From Thalassolituus maritimus (GTDB lineage Bacteria; Pseudomonadota; Gammaproteobacteria; Pseudomonadales; Oceanobacteraceae), in contig CAJWBH010000003.1 of NCBI GenBank assembly GCA_913019975.1, positions 124,001 through 188,000 of the forward strand: 64,000 bases of DNA, given 5' to 3'. Every line of letters begins with the position of its first letter. The stretch's first letter is position 1. This document shows positions 8,627 through 17,185 of this stretch, one piece after another. Both the position numbers and the translations under genes were made by a program. Below the pieces are notes generated by a model that did not search any database, was not told the DNA's origin, and saw nothing but the letters and a program-made list of their open reading frames with translations.

Positions 8627-9321
8627 TCGTAACGGTTAGCAACGAAGCGGCCACCATCAACGCGGGTAACTGACCCAGTCACCGCCTGCGCTTTAATCAG
8701 ATAGTCGCAGGCGTCAACGATCGCACCATAGCCCAGCTCTTCGCCGATCAAAGACTGCGACAGCACCCGCTGCCGGTATGCTTCATCGTGTTCTGGCAGA
8801 AACTGAACCGGCCCGGGCTGAATAACATTCACCCGCACACGCCCCGCCAGACGTTGAGCCATACTCAATGACCAGTTCTGTAAACCGGCTTTTGCTGCGC
8901 AATACACCGAAAATCTTTGATTCGGAATTTCTGCATAAATATCACTGATACTGATCATGCAGGCGCTGTCAGCCCAACTGTCACCGATTGCCTCGGTAAT
9001 CATCACTGGGGCGGTGACGTGAACATTCTGATGCTGCGCAACATGGCTTGCCAGATCAGAGGCAGCGCTGTCCGGGACAAAACACGAAGCATTGTGAATA
9101 ACAGCATCGAACGGCCCATGCTCTGGCAGCTGCTGACACAAAAGGGCTATGTCGCTGGGGTTGGATAAATCAGCTCGCAGAAGGGTCAGACCGGGATGTT
9201 CATCAAGCTCACTGCGGGTATTGTAATGAGCAACGACCGACCAGCCTTCGCTCAGATAGTGTTCGGTTAACGTTTTACCTAAACGACGGGCACCACCGGT
9301 AATAAAGATACGTTTCGCCAT
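8608..9321 (-). CDS. folM: Dihydromonapterin reductase FolM (short-chain dehydrogenase)
   Basis: FolM reduces dihydromonapterin (and dihydrofolate weakly) with NADPH, producing tetrahydromonapterin, a cofactor in many Pseudomonas-like bacteria. The 237-residue product has the Rossmann motif ITGGARRLGKTL at the N-terminus, VIHNASCF after beta-4, and the catalytic set Ser (MISISD), Tyr and Lys in VYCAAKAGL. The N-terminal ITGGARRLG with Arg is typical of pteridine-type reductases. The start is MAKRIF at 9321; in-frame sequence upstream runs into the tRNA repeat zone. The convergent overlap with a FolK-like gene strengthens the pterin assignment. Confidence 0.88.
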   Translation of the reverse strand: MAKRIFITGGARRLGKTLTEHYLSEGWSVVAHYNTRSELDEHPGLTLLRADLSNPSDIALLCQQLPEHGPFDAVIHNASCFVPDSAASDLASHVAQHQNVHVTAPVMITEAIGDSWADSACMISISDIYAEIPNQRFSVYCAAKAGLQNWSLSMAQRLAGRVRVNVIQPGPVQFLPEHDEAYRQRVLSQSLIGEELGYGAIVDACDYLIKAQAVTGSVTRVDGGRFVANRYDQTFSA

Positions 9322-9436
9322 GAAAAATCGCCAATCAACACCAAGGCAAACCATGGTAACGCGGAATATCATGGGTGTCAGTGAGAAGAAACAGATGTAA
9401 CAAGGAAATGGTTGTGGGGTCGGCACCGGCAATATA

Positions 9437-9700
9437 TTTCAGGCACAAAAAAACCAGCTCACTGGCTGGCTTAATTGTTGGTTGCGGGGGCCGGATTCGA
9501 ATGGGGGCGCCTAGCTCGACGACTGCAAGGTCGGCAACCGCACTAGATTTCAGGCACAAAAAAACCAGCTCACTGGCTGGCTTAATTGTTGGTTGCGGGG
9601 GCCGGATTCGAATGGGGGCGCCTAGCTCGACGACTGCAAGGTCGGCAACCGCACTAGATTTCAGGCACAAAAAAACCAGCTCACTGGCTGGCTTAATTGT

Positions 9701-9723
<23 letters not shown>
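9437..9723 (-). repeat. 111-bp tandem repeats carrying the tRNA-fMet 3' end
   Basis: Two complete, essentially identical 111-bp units (9437-9547 and 9548-9658) are followed by the start of a third, which runs into the intact tRNA-fMet gene. Each unit, read on the minus strand, contains the last 23 bases of the tRNA including CCA (plus-strand positions 9479-9501 and 9590-9612; the genuine one is 9701-9723). Each then has the same rho-independent terminator hairpin (9447-9469, 9558-9580, 9669-9691) and a 55-60-base unit-specific segment. On the opposite strand that segment resembles parts of the tRNA body (TAGCTCG and AAGGTCG). The period is divisible by three, so long ORFs run through the array. 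Confidence 0.9.
9669..9691 (-). terminator. Rho-independent terminator of the downstream tRNA-fMet
   Basis: On the minus strand the hairpin is CCAGC-CAGTGA-GCTGG followed by seven T residues, about 10 bases after the tRNA CCA end. Exact copies occur in the two downstream repeat units at 9558-9580 and 9447-9469, so read-through transcripts would meet three terminators in series. Confidence 0.85.
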
Positions 9724-9777
<54 letters not shown>

Positions 9778-9872
9778 ACATAACTCTGACAAAAACGCAA
9801 CTCTTGAGCAGTAAGGTTTGAGTTGCTGTAACCAACAATCTGAACATGTCCTGATGACAGTATTAAGTCTGT

Positions 9873-9949
<77 letters not shown>

Positions 9950-9962
9950 ACAGAGGCTGCGC

Positions 9963-9991
9963 ATATTACGCCCGGTACCATCATGTGTCAA
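9963..9991 (-). promoter_or_regulatory. Sigma-70 promoter of the tRNA-fMet operon
   Basis: On the minus strand a perfect -35 TTGACA (9986-9991) and a TAATAT -10 (9963-9968) are separated by exactly 17 bases. Transcription would begin only a few bases before the first tRNA. The GC-rich GCGC directly after the -10 resembles a stringent-response discriminator. Confidence 0.85.
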
Positions 9992-10181
9992 CACCGATGA
10001 CACAAATGGTGCCAGAGACAGGAAAATTATGACAAATCGGTGATTTTTTGTTCAACGGCTATTGGTGCAATCGCAGGTTGGTGATAACTTACACTTTCAG
10101 AGTCGGGTCAGATGCGCCACTTCAGGTAGGTTGTATCGGCACCGACAAAAATAAGAAAAATAAAAAGACATTCTGAACCCT

Positions 10182-11237
10182 ATGAGCACTAGTCCAGCCA
10201 ATACTATGACGACGGCGGCATTACAGCCCCTGTTGCGCCTACTGGAGAGCAAAGGCATCTCCAGCAGAGAATTGCTGGGTTCCCTGGGTCTGGACGCACC
10301 ATCAGTCACCAGTGCAACACAGCGTATTTCGATCAACCATTTTGATCAGTTACTTGAGCAGGCATCCCGCCTCCTCGACGATCCAGCGATTGGACTGTCC
10401 GCAGGCCAACGCCTTGAGACGCCGAGTTTTTATCTGCTTGGGTTCCTGATCAGTAGCTGCCAGACCGGCAGAGAAGCTTTAGCGGTATTGCGCCGTTATT
10501 ACGCCCTAATCAGTGATAGCCGGGCACCGGACTTCTTTATCGGCCAGGACTCCATCAAAATCGTGTTCTACGTCACCGAGGGTACGCCTTTTGGTAGCCA
10601 GACGCGCTCTGAATTTATCGCATCGGGCATCCATACGGCTGGCCAGGCGATCGGTGGAAGCTACTATCAGATACAGGGTCTCGGATTCCGGCACCCACCG
10701 CCTCAGCATAAAGATCGTCTGCAGCGGTTCTTTGATGTGCCTGTGCAATACAATCAGGCGGAGAACTGGGTAAGCTTTTCCAGTAAGCATCTCGACAGCC
10801 CGCTCGCGTATGCGAATCCACAGCTGTTTTCAATGCTACGGAGTGAGGCTGAGCAAGCACTTGCGAGGTTCAGTAACCTCAAGACTTTCAGCCAGAGAGT
10901 GATGCACATTCTGTATCAGTGGCCTGAAACTGTGCCGATGACAAAAGATGCCGTGGCTGAACTACTGAGCACCAGTAGCCGTACTCTGACCCGCCGTTTA
11001 CAGGAAGAAGGCTGTCAGTTCTCGACCCTGGTTCGCGAGGTTCGCCTCGAAAAAGCGAAAGTGGCATTAAAGTCCGCACGCACGGATGTACAGCAGCTGG
11101 CACTGGACCTGGGCTTTTCTGACCGTCGAGGTTTTGAACGAGCGTTCAAACAGTGGACTGGAGTTACCCCTGCCGCCTATCGCCGTCAACAATTAGCGGG
11201 CACTGCTCAGGTGCTTGAAGAAGAGAATGCCGACTGA
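10182..11237 (+). CDS. AraC-family transcriptional regulator (arabinose-binding-like N-domain)
   Basis: The 351-residue protein has an N-terminal ligand-binding region of the OruR/ArgR-like PF12625 type (about residues 20-210). A C-terminal double helix-turn-helix follows (about 240-335), with VAELLSTSSRTLTRRLQEEG in the first helix pair and LALDLGFSDRRGFERAFKQW in the second. The signature PAAYR lies near the end. Members of this group often control lipid, amino-acid or alkane catabolism, but no target gene is adjacent. It stands alone on the plus strand and ends exactly where the convergent gene at 11238 ends. No clear ribosome binding site is seen, and Met9 is an alternative start. Confidence 0.9.
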   Translation: MSTSPANTMTTAALQPLLRLLESKGISSRELLGSLGLDAPSVTSATQRISINHFDQLLEQASRLLDDPAIGLSAGQRLETPSFYLLGFLISSCQTGREALAVLRRYYALISDSRAPDFFIGQDSIKIVFYVTEGTPFGSQTRSEFIASGIHTAGQAIGGSYYQIQGLGFRHPPPQHKDRLQRFFDVPVQYNQAENWVSFSSKHLDSPLAYANPQLFSMLRSEAEQALARFSNLKTFSQRVMHILYQWPETVPMTKDAVAELLSTSSRTLTRRLQEEGCQFSTLVREVRLEKAKVALKSARTDVQQLALDLGFSDRRGFERAFKQWTGVTPAAYRRQQLAGTAQVLEEENAD

Positions 11238-11693
11238 TTACCAGTCATCAACGGACAGCGCCGCTCGCACGGCGCTGATCTTTTCTGCCTGCTCAAGATT
11301 GGCAAGATCCTCAAACAGTGCTCTGACTTCGGCCGATGATGCATCGGCCGCGAGTTGCTGATACGCCGAAATCAGATAATCGTCCACTTTTAACGCCAGC
11401 TGAACCAGTTCAGTGACGCTGATATCCATGTGTAGCTCTCTTGCATCCATCACTATGTCGGCGACGTCCGCCGCTTCAAACTGGTGCCATTCGCTGAGTA
11501 TTGCTGCTTTGTTTCCGTCGCGGTAACGTTCAAGTGCGGTTGCCAGGCGCTGCTCGTGATCAGCAAGCAACTTAAGCATCATATCCACGCGCTCACGCTG
11601 GGTGTCGTCACGCAACCGCTCGTACAAAGCAGAAGCGTGTCGATGCAGCCCTTCGCTGAACTCAAGAATGTCACCTACGGTCCGATAGCTCAT
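11238..11693 (-). CDS. All-helical protein of unknown function
   Basis: This 151-residue soluble protein starts MSYRTVGDILEFSEGLHRH and looks entirely alpha-helical. Glu and His residues in EFSEGLHRHASALYERL and LADHEQRLATALERY are spaced as in ferritin-like or hemerythrin-like four-helix bundles. However, no complete ExxH metal motif is visible, so metal binding is only a possibility. It has no signal peptide. The stop codon abuts that of the convergent AraC gene with no spacer. I do not recognise the family. Confidence 0.65.
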   Translation of the reverse strand: MSYRTVGDILEFSEGLHRHASALYERLRDDTQRERVDMMLKLLADHEQRLATALERYRDGNKAAILSEWHQFEAADVADIVMDARELHMDISVTELVQLALKVDDYLISAYQQLAADASSAEVRALFEDLANLEQAEKISAVRAALSVDDW

Positions 11694-11747
11694 CAGCAGC
11701 CCCTTATCTGATCGAAATATCTCCGGTCAGTATCCACGCCCCGTCCT

Positions 11748-12290
11748 TCAGTGCGCGTGACCAAATTGTTGTTCAATCTTTTTAATATAGGGCTGAATCA
11801 GTGCTTTGTCGCCTGCGGGTACATTTTCAACTTCGCTGATCATCGACAACGTGCCTTCAAGCATGTTACGCATCATGTTTTTCTGCGCGGCAGGCAGCGG
11901 GCTGGCATCGACCTGACTCAGCTGCTTTTCAATTGCTGCGCGGCTTGGAATCTTCCCTTCCATGGTGGTTGCCAGGTACGCCAGCGTAATCTCACCTGAG
12001 TCATCCGCCCAGGCTTCTGAGGAATCATAGCCCTGCTTCTTTACGACAGACTCAAAGTCATCCGCAATACCGGCCTTCTCCAGCTCAGTCAGGGCGTTGT
12101 CGAACATATCTGACATTCCGCCTTTACCGGGCTTCATAAGATCCTGTTTGTTGACCTTATCCTGATTCTCTTCAATCCAGTGTTGCACGGGTTCAAGGCT
12201 TGCCACCCAGCGCTCTACCTGACTTTTAGTAAGTTCAGCATACGCCGGCACAGTGAGTGTTAACGCCGCCAGAAGAGTAAAAAATCGCAT
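11748..12290 (-). CDS. Secreted protein of unknown function
   Basis: The start is the ATG at 12290, preceded by AAGGA eight bases upstream; an in-frame TTG further up lies in that ribosome binding site. The 180-residue product has a clear signal peptide (MRFFTLLAALTLTVPAYA, cleavage after AYA). The mature domain is about 160 residues, mainly helical, with VERWVASLEPVQHWIEEN near the start and a histidine-containing tail (FGHAH). It lies 17 bases downstream of a methyltransferase gene and 54 bases upstream of the unknown helical gene, so it is likely co-transcribed. I do not recognise the family. Confidence 0.7.
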   Translation of the reverse strand: MRFFTLLAALTLTVPAYAELTKSQVERWVASLEPVQHWIEENQDKVNKQDLMKPGKGGMSDMFDNALTELEKAGIADDFESVVKKQGYDSSEAWADDSGEITLAYLATTMEGKIPSRAAIEKQLSQVDASPLPAAQKNMMRNMLEGTLSMISEVENVPAGDKALIQPYIKKIEQQFGHAH

Positions 12291-12307
12291 TCTTTTTATC
12301 CTTAGTA

Positions 12308-12991
12308 TCAATTAAGTATTACCTGGTGGTTCCGACAATAAATGCCAATCTGAACCTCTTCATCGAAATCACCAATCATAGGTAACGTCGATGTTACGAT
12401 TGAGTCCAGGCACTGAAGATCGACAAAATCCGGCGCTACTTTTTCCGACTCTGCCAGCAACCATTCCGGGACAGATAAAGTCAGCGCACGAAGATCGTCG
12501 CTGCTCGAAATATCGTACAGAACATCCGCCGCCAGCACGACATCGACTTCAGGCCAGTCCTCTCCGTTTGAGACCACGTGCACATCAATTCCGTTCAATG
12601 CGGCATTCACCCGGGTCGCCATCAAGGCATTAGGGTCCAGATCGGCAACCCAGACTTCACTGGCTCCGGCCATGCCCGCGGCTATTCCGGCGATGCCGGA
12701 GCCGCAACCAAAGTCGAGAACGCGCTTCCCTTCAACAAGATGGTGATTGTTGGCGATGTAGCTGGCCAGTGCTCGCCCACCTGCCCATGCGAAGGCCCAG
12801 AAGGGCAAACGCTGCCAGAAACGGCCAATCGCCTGAGTATCAAGACTGAGATGATCATCAACCTCTAACAGCCACAGCGCCAGCAGTTCGTTATCCAACC
12901 AACGCCGGGACAAACGTGCGCCCGGCAAGGCCAGAGACGCAGTCAGCTGTTCCAGCTCACGCGCAAAAGGGGTGTTTTCAGAGGGAGGCAT
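12308..12991 (-). CDS. Class I SAM methyltransferase, ETFB-lysine-methyltransferase-like
   Basis: The 227-residue product carries the SAM-binding motif VLDFGCGSGIAGIAAG (about residues 90-105), an acidic motif VADLDPNA, and the post-motif VVLAADVLYD characteristic of the METTL20/Nnt1-like group. The N-terminal PFWAFAWAGGRALA block is also typical. This subgroup methylates protein lysines (electron-transfer flavoprotein beta or ribosomal proteins); the substrate here is not known. Its start overlaps the end of the lytic transglycosylase gene by 14 bases. A clear paralogue is encoded at 17178-17822. Confidence 0.82.
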   Translation of the reverse strand: MPPSENTPFARELEQLTASLALPGARLSRRWLDNELLALWLLEVDDHLSLDTQAIGRFWQRLPFWAFAWAGGRALASYIANNHHLVEGKRVLDFGCGSGIAGIAAGMAGASEVWVADLDPNALMATRVNAALNGIDVHVVSNGEDWPEVDVVLAADVLYDISSSDDLRALTLSVPEWLLAESEKVAPDFVDLQCLDSIVTSTLPMIGDFDEEVQIGIYCRNHQVILN

Positions 12992-14036
12992 ATTTGCGTT
13001 TTCTCTCAGTGACTTTTTTCAGGTAGTTGCGGGTTTCTGCCTTTGGATGGCGTCTGACAATATGCTGATAAACCTTCGCTGCAGATAGGCGATTAATACG
13101 CCGCATCGCTTCTTTGCGGTCCCGGTGAAAACTTTTCAGCAGCTGCCCGGCACCGCCGTTATAAGCTGCGATCATACAGTACTCGCGCGCTACCGGATCC
13201 TCAATACCACGCAGATAGTTATCCCGCAGAATGGAGAGATAGGCCGTACCGAAATCAATATTGTTGTTGGTATCCATCAGAAAGGAGCGCCCCGGCACCG
13301 TGTCGCGACGATAGATTTTCTGCATAACATCCCGGCCGGCGGTACGGGGCATAACCTGCATCAAACCAAACGCGCCAGCATGTGAAACCGCGAATGGGTT
13401 AAAACTGCTTTCTGTTTCGATCACTGCGTAGATCAGTGCGGGAGAGATCTGGTATCTCTGCGCAGCGAATCGAACCTGCTCGGCAACACCGCGTGCTGCG
13501 ACCACCTCATGCTGGCGCACCATGGAGATCTGAACCCGATAACCGCGCCCTGTCTTATTCACTTTCTGGCGAATCAGATAATCGGCAAACCGTTGTGCCC
13601 GCCATTGTGTACCGACTTCTTTGCCTTCCTGATCTAAGACCTGACCTAAAAGAAAAGGAGTGCCAGTGAGACCAAAATCAGCTGCGGTATAGAGGTCTAC
13701 AAGCCGAGGGTCGGCAGGGGTAAGAAGGATACTCACAATTGCCTGGCGCAACTGCTGCAGCGGTTCGTCCCCGCCCCGGGTTTCTACACGTACCTGACCA
13801 CCGGCAAAATCGACCTCGACCTGAGTGTGGTAGTCATCCAGATAACGGACGAGCGTGTGTGTGCCCGACTGGCGTGCATCCTCACCCCAGATTTCAGCCT
13901 GATCCGGTGACAAAAAATCCAGCAGAACCGTCTGCAGGTCCGCTGGCATTTCATCAAAATCAGAAGGAAGCTCATTGGCCAGAACAGGCGCTTCAACCAC
14001 CAGCACACTGCAAAAAATACAGGCGAAAAAACGCAC
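12978..14036 (-). CDS. MltC-like membrane-bound lytic transglycosylase
   Basis: This enzyme would cleave the peptidoglycan MurNAc-GlcNAc bond, forming 1,6-anhydroMurNAc ends. The 352-residue protein has a signal peptide (RFFACIFCSVLVVEAPVLA), an MltC-type N-domain (about residues 30-180), and an SLT catalytic domain (about 190-340). The SLT domain has ETESSFNPFAVS with catalytic Glu209, AFGLMQVMP, and AYNGGAGQLL. Unlike E. coli MltC it has no convincing lipobox: Cys6 and Cys9 lie inside the hydrophobic core without a following mature motif. It may therefore be soluble or anchored by its signal. It is upstream of, and overlaps, a methyltransferase gene. Confidence 0.85.
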   Translation of the reverse strand: MRFFACIFCSVLVVEAPVLANELPSDFDEMPADLQTVLLDFLSPDQAEIWGEDARQSGTHTLVRYLDDYHTQVEVDFAGGQVRVETRGGDEPLQQLRQAIVSILLTPADPRLVDLYTAADFGLTGTPFLLGQVLDQEGKEVGTQWRAQRFADYLIRQKVNKTGRGYRVQISMVRQHEVVAARGVAEQVRFAAQRYQISPALIYAVIETESSFNPFAVSHAGAFGLMQVMPRTAGRDVMQKIYRRDTVPGRSFLMDTNNNIDFGTAYLSILRDNYLRGIEDPVAREYCMIAAYNGGAGQLLKSFHRDRKEAMRRINRLSAAKVYQHIVRRHPKAETRNYLKKVTERKRKYASL

Positions 14037-14122
14037 GTCACACTGCCACTAATCAAAACATCAGCAAGCAGTGTAACCGCTTTCAGGCGAAAGCGATAAA
14101 CGGATAATTCAGCGGCAGGAAC

Positions 14123-14731
14123 TCAGCTCAAAATATACTGAGGGCTCATTCCCAGCCCCCAGAGGATGACAGTGATCGCCATACCTCCAACCAACATACA
14201 CATGCCTGCTGTCATAACCATGAAAGAGAACATAGCGCCCTTACTTTCAGGGATGTCCATAAACACAGGAACACCGGTAAACAGCAGATGGAGGCTATAC
14301 ATTGCGGCAATACCGACAACGATGGCGTCGAACCAGAACACAGGAAAGAATCCAGCTGCACCGGCAAGAAACATCGGCGTTGCGGTATAGACCGTCAGTA
14401 GCAGGCATCGCTCGTAGCTGGTGGTTGTGCCAAAGGCATGCTCGAGAGAGTGGATAATAAATGACATCAAAGCCAGCCCCAGCAAGAGGCTGATATAGAA
14501 TGCCACTGCAATCGCTGCAGCACTGCCGATACTGAGGAATACCAGATCCTGCCCTGCGAAGCTCCAGCCCATCTGGGTCGTTCCTGTGAACAGAGCAAAC
14601 GGCGGGATCATCGCCAGCAGTAGCGCGTGTTTAACGTAGACCTGAGTAATGGTTTCTTCGGGTTCACGGCTGATTTCGCGCCACTCGCGGCGCGCATCGT
14701 ACAACAGACCGAACATGTGATTGGAGAACAT
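14123..14731 (-). CDS. Yip1-family inner-membrane protein
   Basis: The 202-residue protein has a cytoplasmic N-terminus (about 35 residues, with REWREISREPEETITQVYV) and five hydrophobic segments spread from about residue 36 to 195. Charge, length and the N-terminal WxxIxxEP pattern match bacterial Yip1-domain proteins (PF04893), whose function in bacteria is unknown. GGGAGG lies eight bases before the ATG. It is transcribed alone, between the tatD-like gene and the transglycosylase gene. Confidence 0.82.
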   Translation of the reverse strand: MFSNHMFGLLYDARREWREISREPEETITQVYVKHALLLAMIPPFALFTGTTQMGWSFAGQDLVFLSIGSAAAIAVAFYISLLLGLALMSFIIHSLEHAFGTTTSYERCLLLTVYTATPMFLAGAAGFFPVFWFDAIVVGIAAMYSLHLLFTGVPVFMDIPESKGAMFSFMVMTAGMCMLVGGMAITVILWGLGMSPQYILS

Positions 14732-14894
14732 AACAACCCTCCCTGACGGGTTCGCGGCGTTGGTTAAGGCCTCTTTACTGAAGTCTGGTCCGGGGACTAA
14801 TCCGGGCGTATTTAAGAGACCGGGCGAACCAAGCTACGCCTCTGAAACATGCCCAGCAAGGGATCTTTTCAGCCCCTTTCATTCGGTCGGATTG

Positions 14895-15743
14895 TCAGTC
14901 CTTAAGACTATTAAAAGCTGAGTTTTCAGACGAATTTACCGCAAGCAAAGGAAAAATCCGGTACAGATTCTGCTGCTGAATCTGGGCAATTTCAGACAAG
15001 GAGTCCATGTTGCGCAACCTCGCTAAGATGGCACCGTAAAGCGGAATCATCGCCGGAACATTGACCCGACCACCCAGGAATGCGGGAAGCATATCTGGCG
15101 AATCGGTCTCGAGTAGCAGAGCCTCAGAGGGCAAGGCCGTAAGCGTGCGTCTCAGGCGCTGCGCACGAGGGTGTGTCATGGCCCCTCCCACTCCGAGAGC
15201 GAAGCCCAGCTCATGCCAGCGGCGCCCTTGCTGCTCACTACCAGAAAACGCATGTACCAGGCCGCCATACGAGAAACTCCGGCGACGCAGAAACGACCAC
15301 AGCTCGTCGTGCATTCCCCGGACATGCAATACCAGTGGCAACCGCAAGTGTTCCGCCAGCTCGACTTGCGGCTGCAGCCATTGCCACTGAGTTTCCATAG
15401 CTACCTGACCTGACTTGGCCAGATGAACATCCAGCCCTGCCTCACCAACGGCTGCTGACTTCAATTGCTTAAGCGCCTGCTCAAGAAAGTTGAGATCAGA
15501 GGAGTGGTGTTCATGACACCAGTATGGATGCAGACCTGCGAGACAATGCTGATTCCAGCCTTGCGACGGTCTTTTCATCAAAGCTTCTGTCAGAGCGCGA
15601 CTGACACCGGGAATCATGACACCCGCAACGCCTGCAGCACTCGCCTGCGCCCAGTCGCCTTCCCGACGGCCTTCATACACCTCGAAGTCGAAATGGCAGT
15701 GAGCATCAAACCATTGCAGTGAAGCTTCTCCGGCTGATTTCAT
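14895..15743 (-). CDS. TatD-family metal-dependent hydrolase
   Basis: TatD-type enzymes are TIM-barrel hydrolases, several with 3'-5' DNA/RNA exonuclease activity. The 282-residue protein keeps the metal ligands: DAHCHFD (His15, His17), GEAGLD (Glu), LVLHVRG (His), LVHAFSGS (His) and LLLETDSPDM (Asp). It is closest to the YjjV-type subgroup rather than canonical TatD. The gene ends in the intergenic region beside the Yip1 gene and lies 10 bases downstream of msrA, so the two are probably co-transcribed. Confidence 0.9.
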   Translation of the reverse strand: MKSAGEASLQWFDAHCHFDFEVYEGRREGDWAQASAAGVAGVMIPGVSRALTEALMKRPSQGWNQHCLAGLHPYWCHEHHSSDLNFLEQALKQLKSAAVGEAGLDVHLAKSGQVAMETQWQWLQPQVELAEHLRLPLVLHVRGMHDELWSFLRRRSFSYGGLVHAFSGSEQQGRRWHELGFALGVGGAMTHPRAQRLRRTLTALPSEALLLETDSPDMLPAFLGGRVNVPAMIPLYGAILARLRNMDSLSEIAQIQQQNLYRIFPLLAVNSSENSAFNSLKD

Positions 15744-15753
15744 GCGCTGATAT

Positions 15754-16389
15754 TCACGCCTCTGGAAAACCGACAGAACAGCCCGCTAAGCCGCAATAGC
15801 CGTTCGGATTCTTCGCCAGATACTGCTGATGATACGTTTCTGCGAGGAAATAGCTTACGTTCGAGCGCAGCTCAGTCGTGATCTCAGGGTAGCTCGCGGC
15901 GCTCAGTAATTGCTGGTACTTATCACGGCTTGCCTTCGCAATTTCAAGATCATCATCACTGTCCGTGTAAAGTGCTGAGCGGTACTGCGTACCCACGTCA
16001 TTACCCTGTCTCATGCCTTGAGTAGGATCGTGATTTTCCCAGAAGACTTTAAGAATGGCTTCCAGGGGTATTACCGCAGGATCAAACCAAATTCTTACCA
16101 GCTCGGCATGCCCTGTATGGCCAGAGCACACTTCATCATACGTCGGGTTGCGGGTATGACCTCCGCCATAACCAACAGAGGTGACTTCCACCCCCGGCAA
16201 CTGCCAGAAAAGTCGCTCAGCACCCCAGTAACAGCCCATTCCGACGATAATTTCTTTCAGGCCCGGTGGACAAGGCCCGGTAATATTACGACCATTAACA
16301 AAATGTTCAGGCTCGACCGGTATAGCTTCCTTCCGCCCCGGCAAAGCCTCCAGTGCTGTTGGTATCTGCATTAACTTCGGACGCCACAT
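15754..16389 (-). CDS. msrA: Peptide-methionine (S)-S-oxide reductase MsrA
   Basis: MsrA repairs oxidised methionine using thioredoxin. The ATG at 16389 is chosen because AGGAGG lies nine bases upstream. It gives 211 residues, almost the length of E. coli MsrA; longer in-frame starts would run antisense to the neighbouring gene. The catalytic Cys53 is in [20 protein letters not shown] and [16 protein letters not shown] match the family substrate site, and resolving cysteines lie in [10 protein letters not shown] at the C-terminus. It is divergent from the MBL hydrolase gene, with only 34 bases between their starts. Confidence 0.97.
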   Translation of the reverse strand: MWRPKLMQIPTALEALPGRKEAIPVEPEHFVNGRNITGPCPPGLKEIIVGMGCYWGAERLFWQLPGVEVTSVGYGGGHTRNPTYDEVCSGHTGHAELVRIWFDPAVIPLEAILKVFWENHDPTQGMRQGNDVGTQYRSALYTDSDDDLEIAKASRDKYQQLLSAASYPEITTELRSNVSYFLAETYHQQYLAKNPNGYCGLAGCSVGFPEA

Positions 16390-16423
16390 CAGCGATAACC
16401 TCCTGAAAAACTGGCTGAGTATC

Positions 16424-17185
16424 ATGACCCGGAACTCCGTATCATATTCACTATTCTTCACCGGTACAGGCAGCGGTGGCAACCTGTCGGTGGGCTCATC
16501 GGCTGCCGTACTGGAAAAAAACGGCAGCCCACTGCTGTTAATTGACTGCGGCCCCGGCACTCTGAACACCTATGCCGAACACTATAACGGGCAGTTACCA
16601 TCAGCAGTATTTCTGACGCATTGCCACCTCGACCATATTGCTGACCTTGAAATTCTCACGGTACGGGCGCGCCTCAGGAATGCGCCCCCCATTCCACTGT
16701 TTGTTCCCGTATCACTGATTACTCTGCTGCATCAGCGACTGGCCACTTACCCGGGGCAGATGGCCGAAGGAGACCACGACTTCTGGCAGTCATTTCAATT
16801 ACGTCCGGTCTCTGATGCTTTCCGCTATGGCGAGGAAGACTTCCGTATTTATCCGACACGCCATCACGGCCCCGGTTCCAGCTTTGCACTGCAGTTGCCC
16901 GGCGTCTTTTTCTACAGCGGAGATACCCGCCCTGTGCCTGAACTACTTCATCACGTGGTCAGCACCGAAGAAAAGCTGTTCCACGACTGCGGTGTTGACC
17001 CCAACCCCTCTCATACCGGGCTCGCTGATCTCGCCCGGGAATACCGCCCGGATATCTGTCAACGCCTGACGCTATACCATTACGCTGATGAATCTGCAGG
17101 GGCCGAATTGAGCAAAGCCGGGTATCAGATAGCCTGCCCCGGGCAAACGATCAACCTTCGCCCGGAGCGAGCTGGCCATGAGTGA
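16424..17185 (+). CDS. MBL-fold metallo-hydrolase
   Basis: The 253-residue product has the metallo-beta-lactamase metal motif THCHLDH (His66, His68, Asp70, His71), preceded by TGTGSGGN and IDCGPGT as in RNase Z/PhnP-like members. FFYSGDTRP provides the bridging Asp, and [10 protein letters not shown] a late His. It probably hydrolyses a phosphodiester or related ester; the substrate is not determined. It overlaps the following methyltransferase gene by eight bases and shares a very short divergent region with msrA. Confidence 0.82.
   Translation: MTRNSVSYSLFFTGTGSGGNLSVGSSAAVLEKNGSPLLLIDCGPGTLNTYAEHYNGQLPSAVFLTHCHLDHIADLEILTVRARLRNAPPIPLFVPVSLITLLHQRLATYPGQMAEGDHDFWQSFQLRPVSDAFRYGEEDFRIYPTRHHGPGSSFALQLPGVFFYSGDTRPVPELLHHVVSTEEKLFHDCGVDPNPSHTGLADLAREYRPDICQRLTLYHYADESAGAELSKAGYQIACPGQTINLRPERAGHE

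Noticed and set aside
16390-16569. N-terminal extension of MsrA upstream of 16389
   Set aside because: It overlaps the divergent MBL hydrolase gene, while AGGAGG before the ATG at 16389 gives the standard MsrA length.
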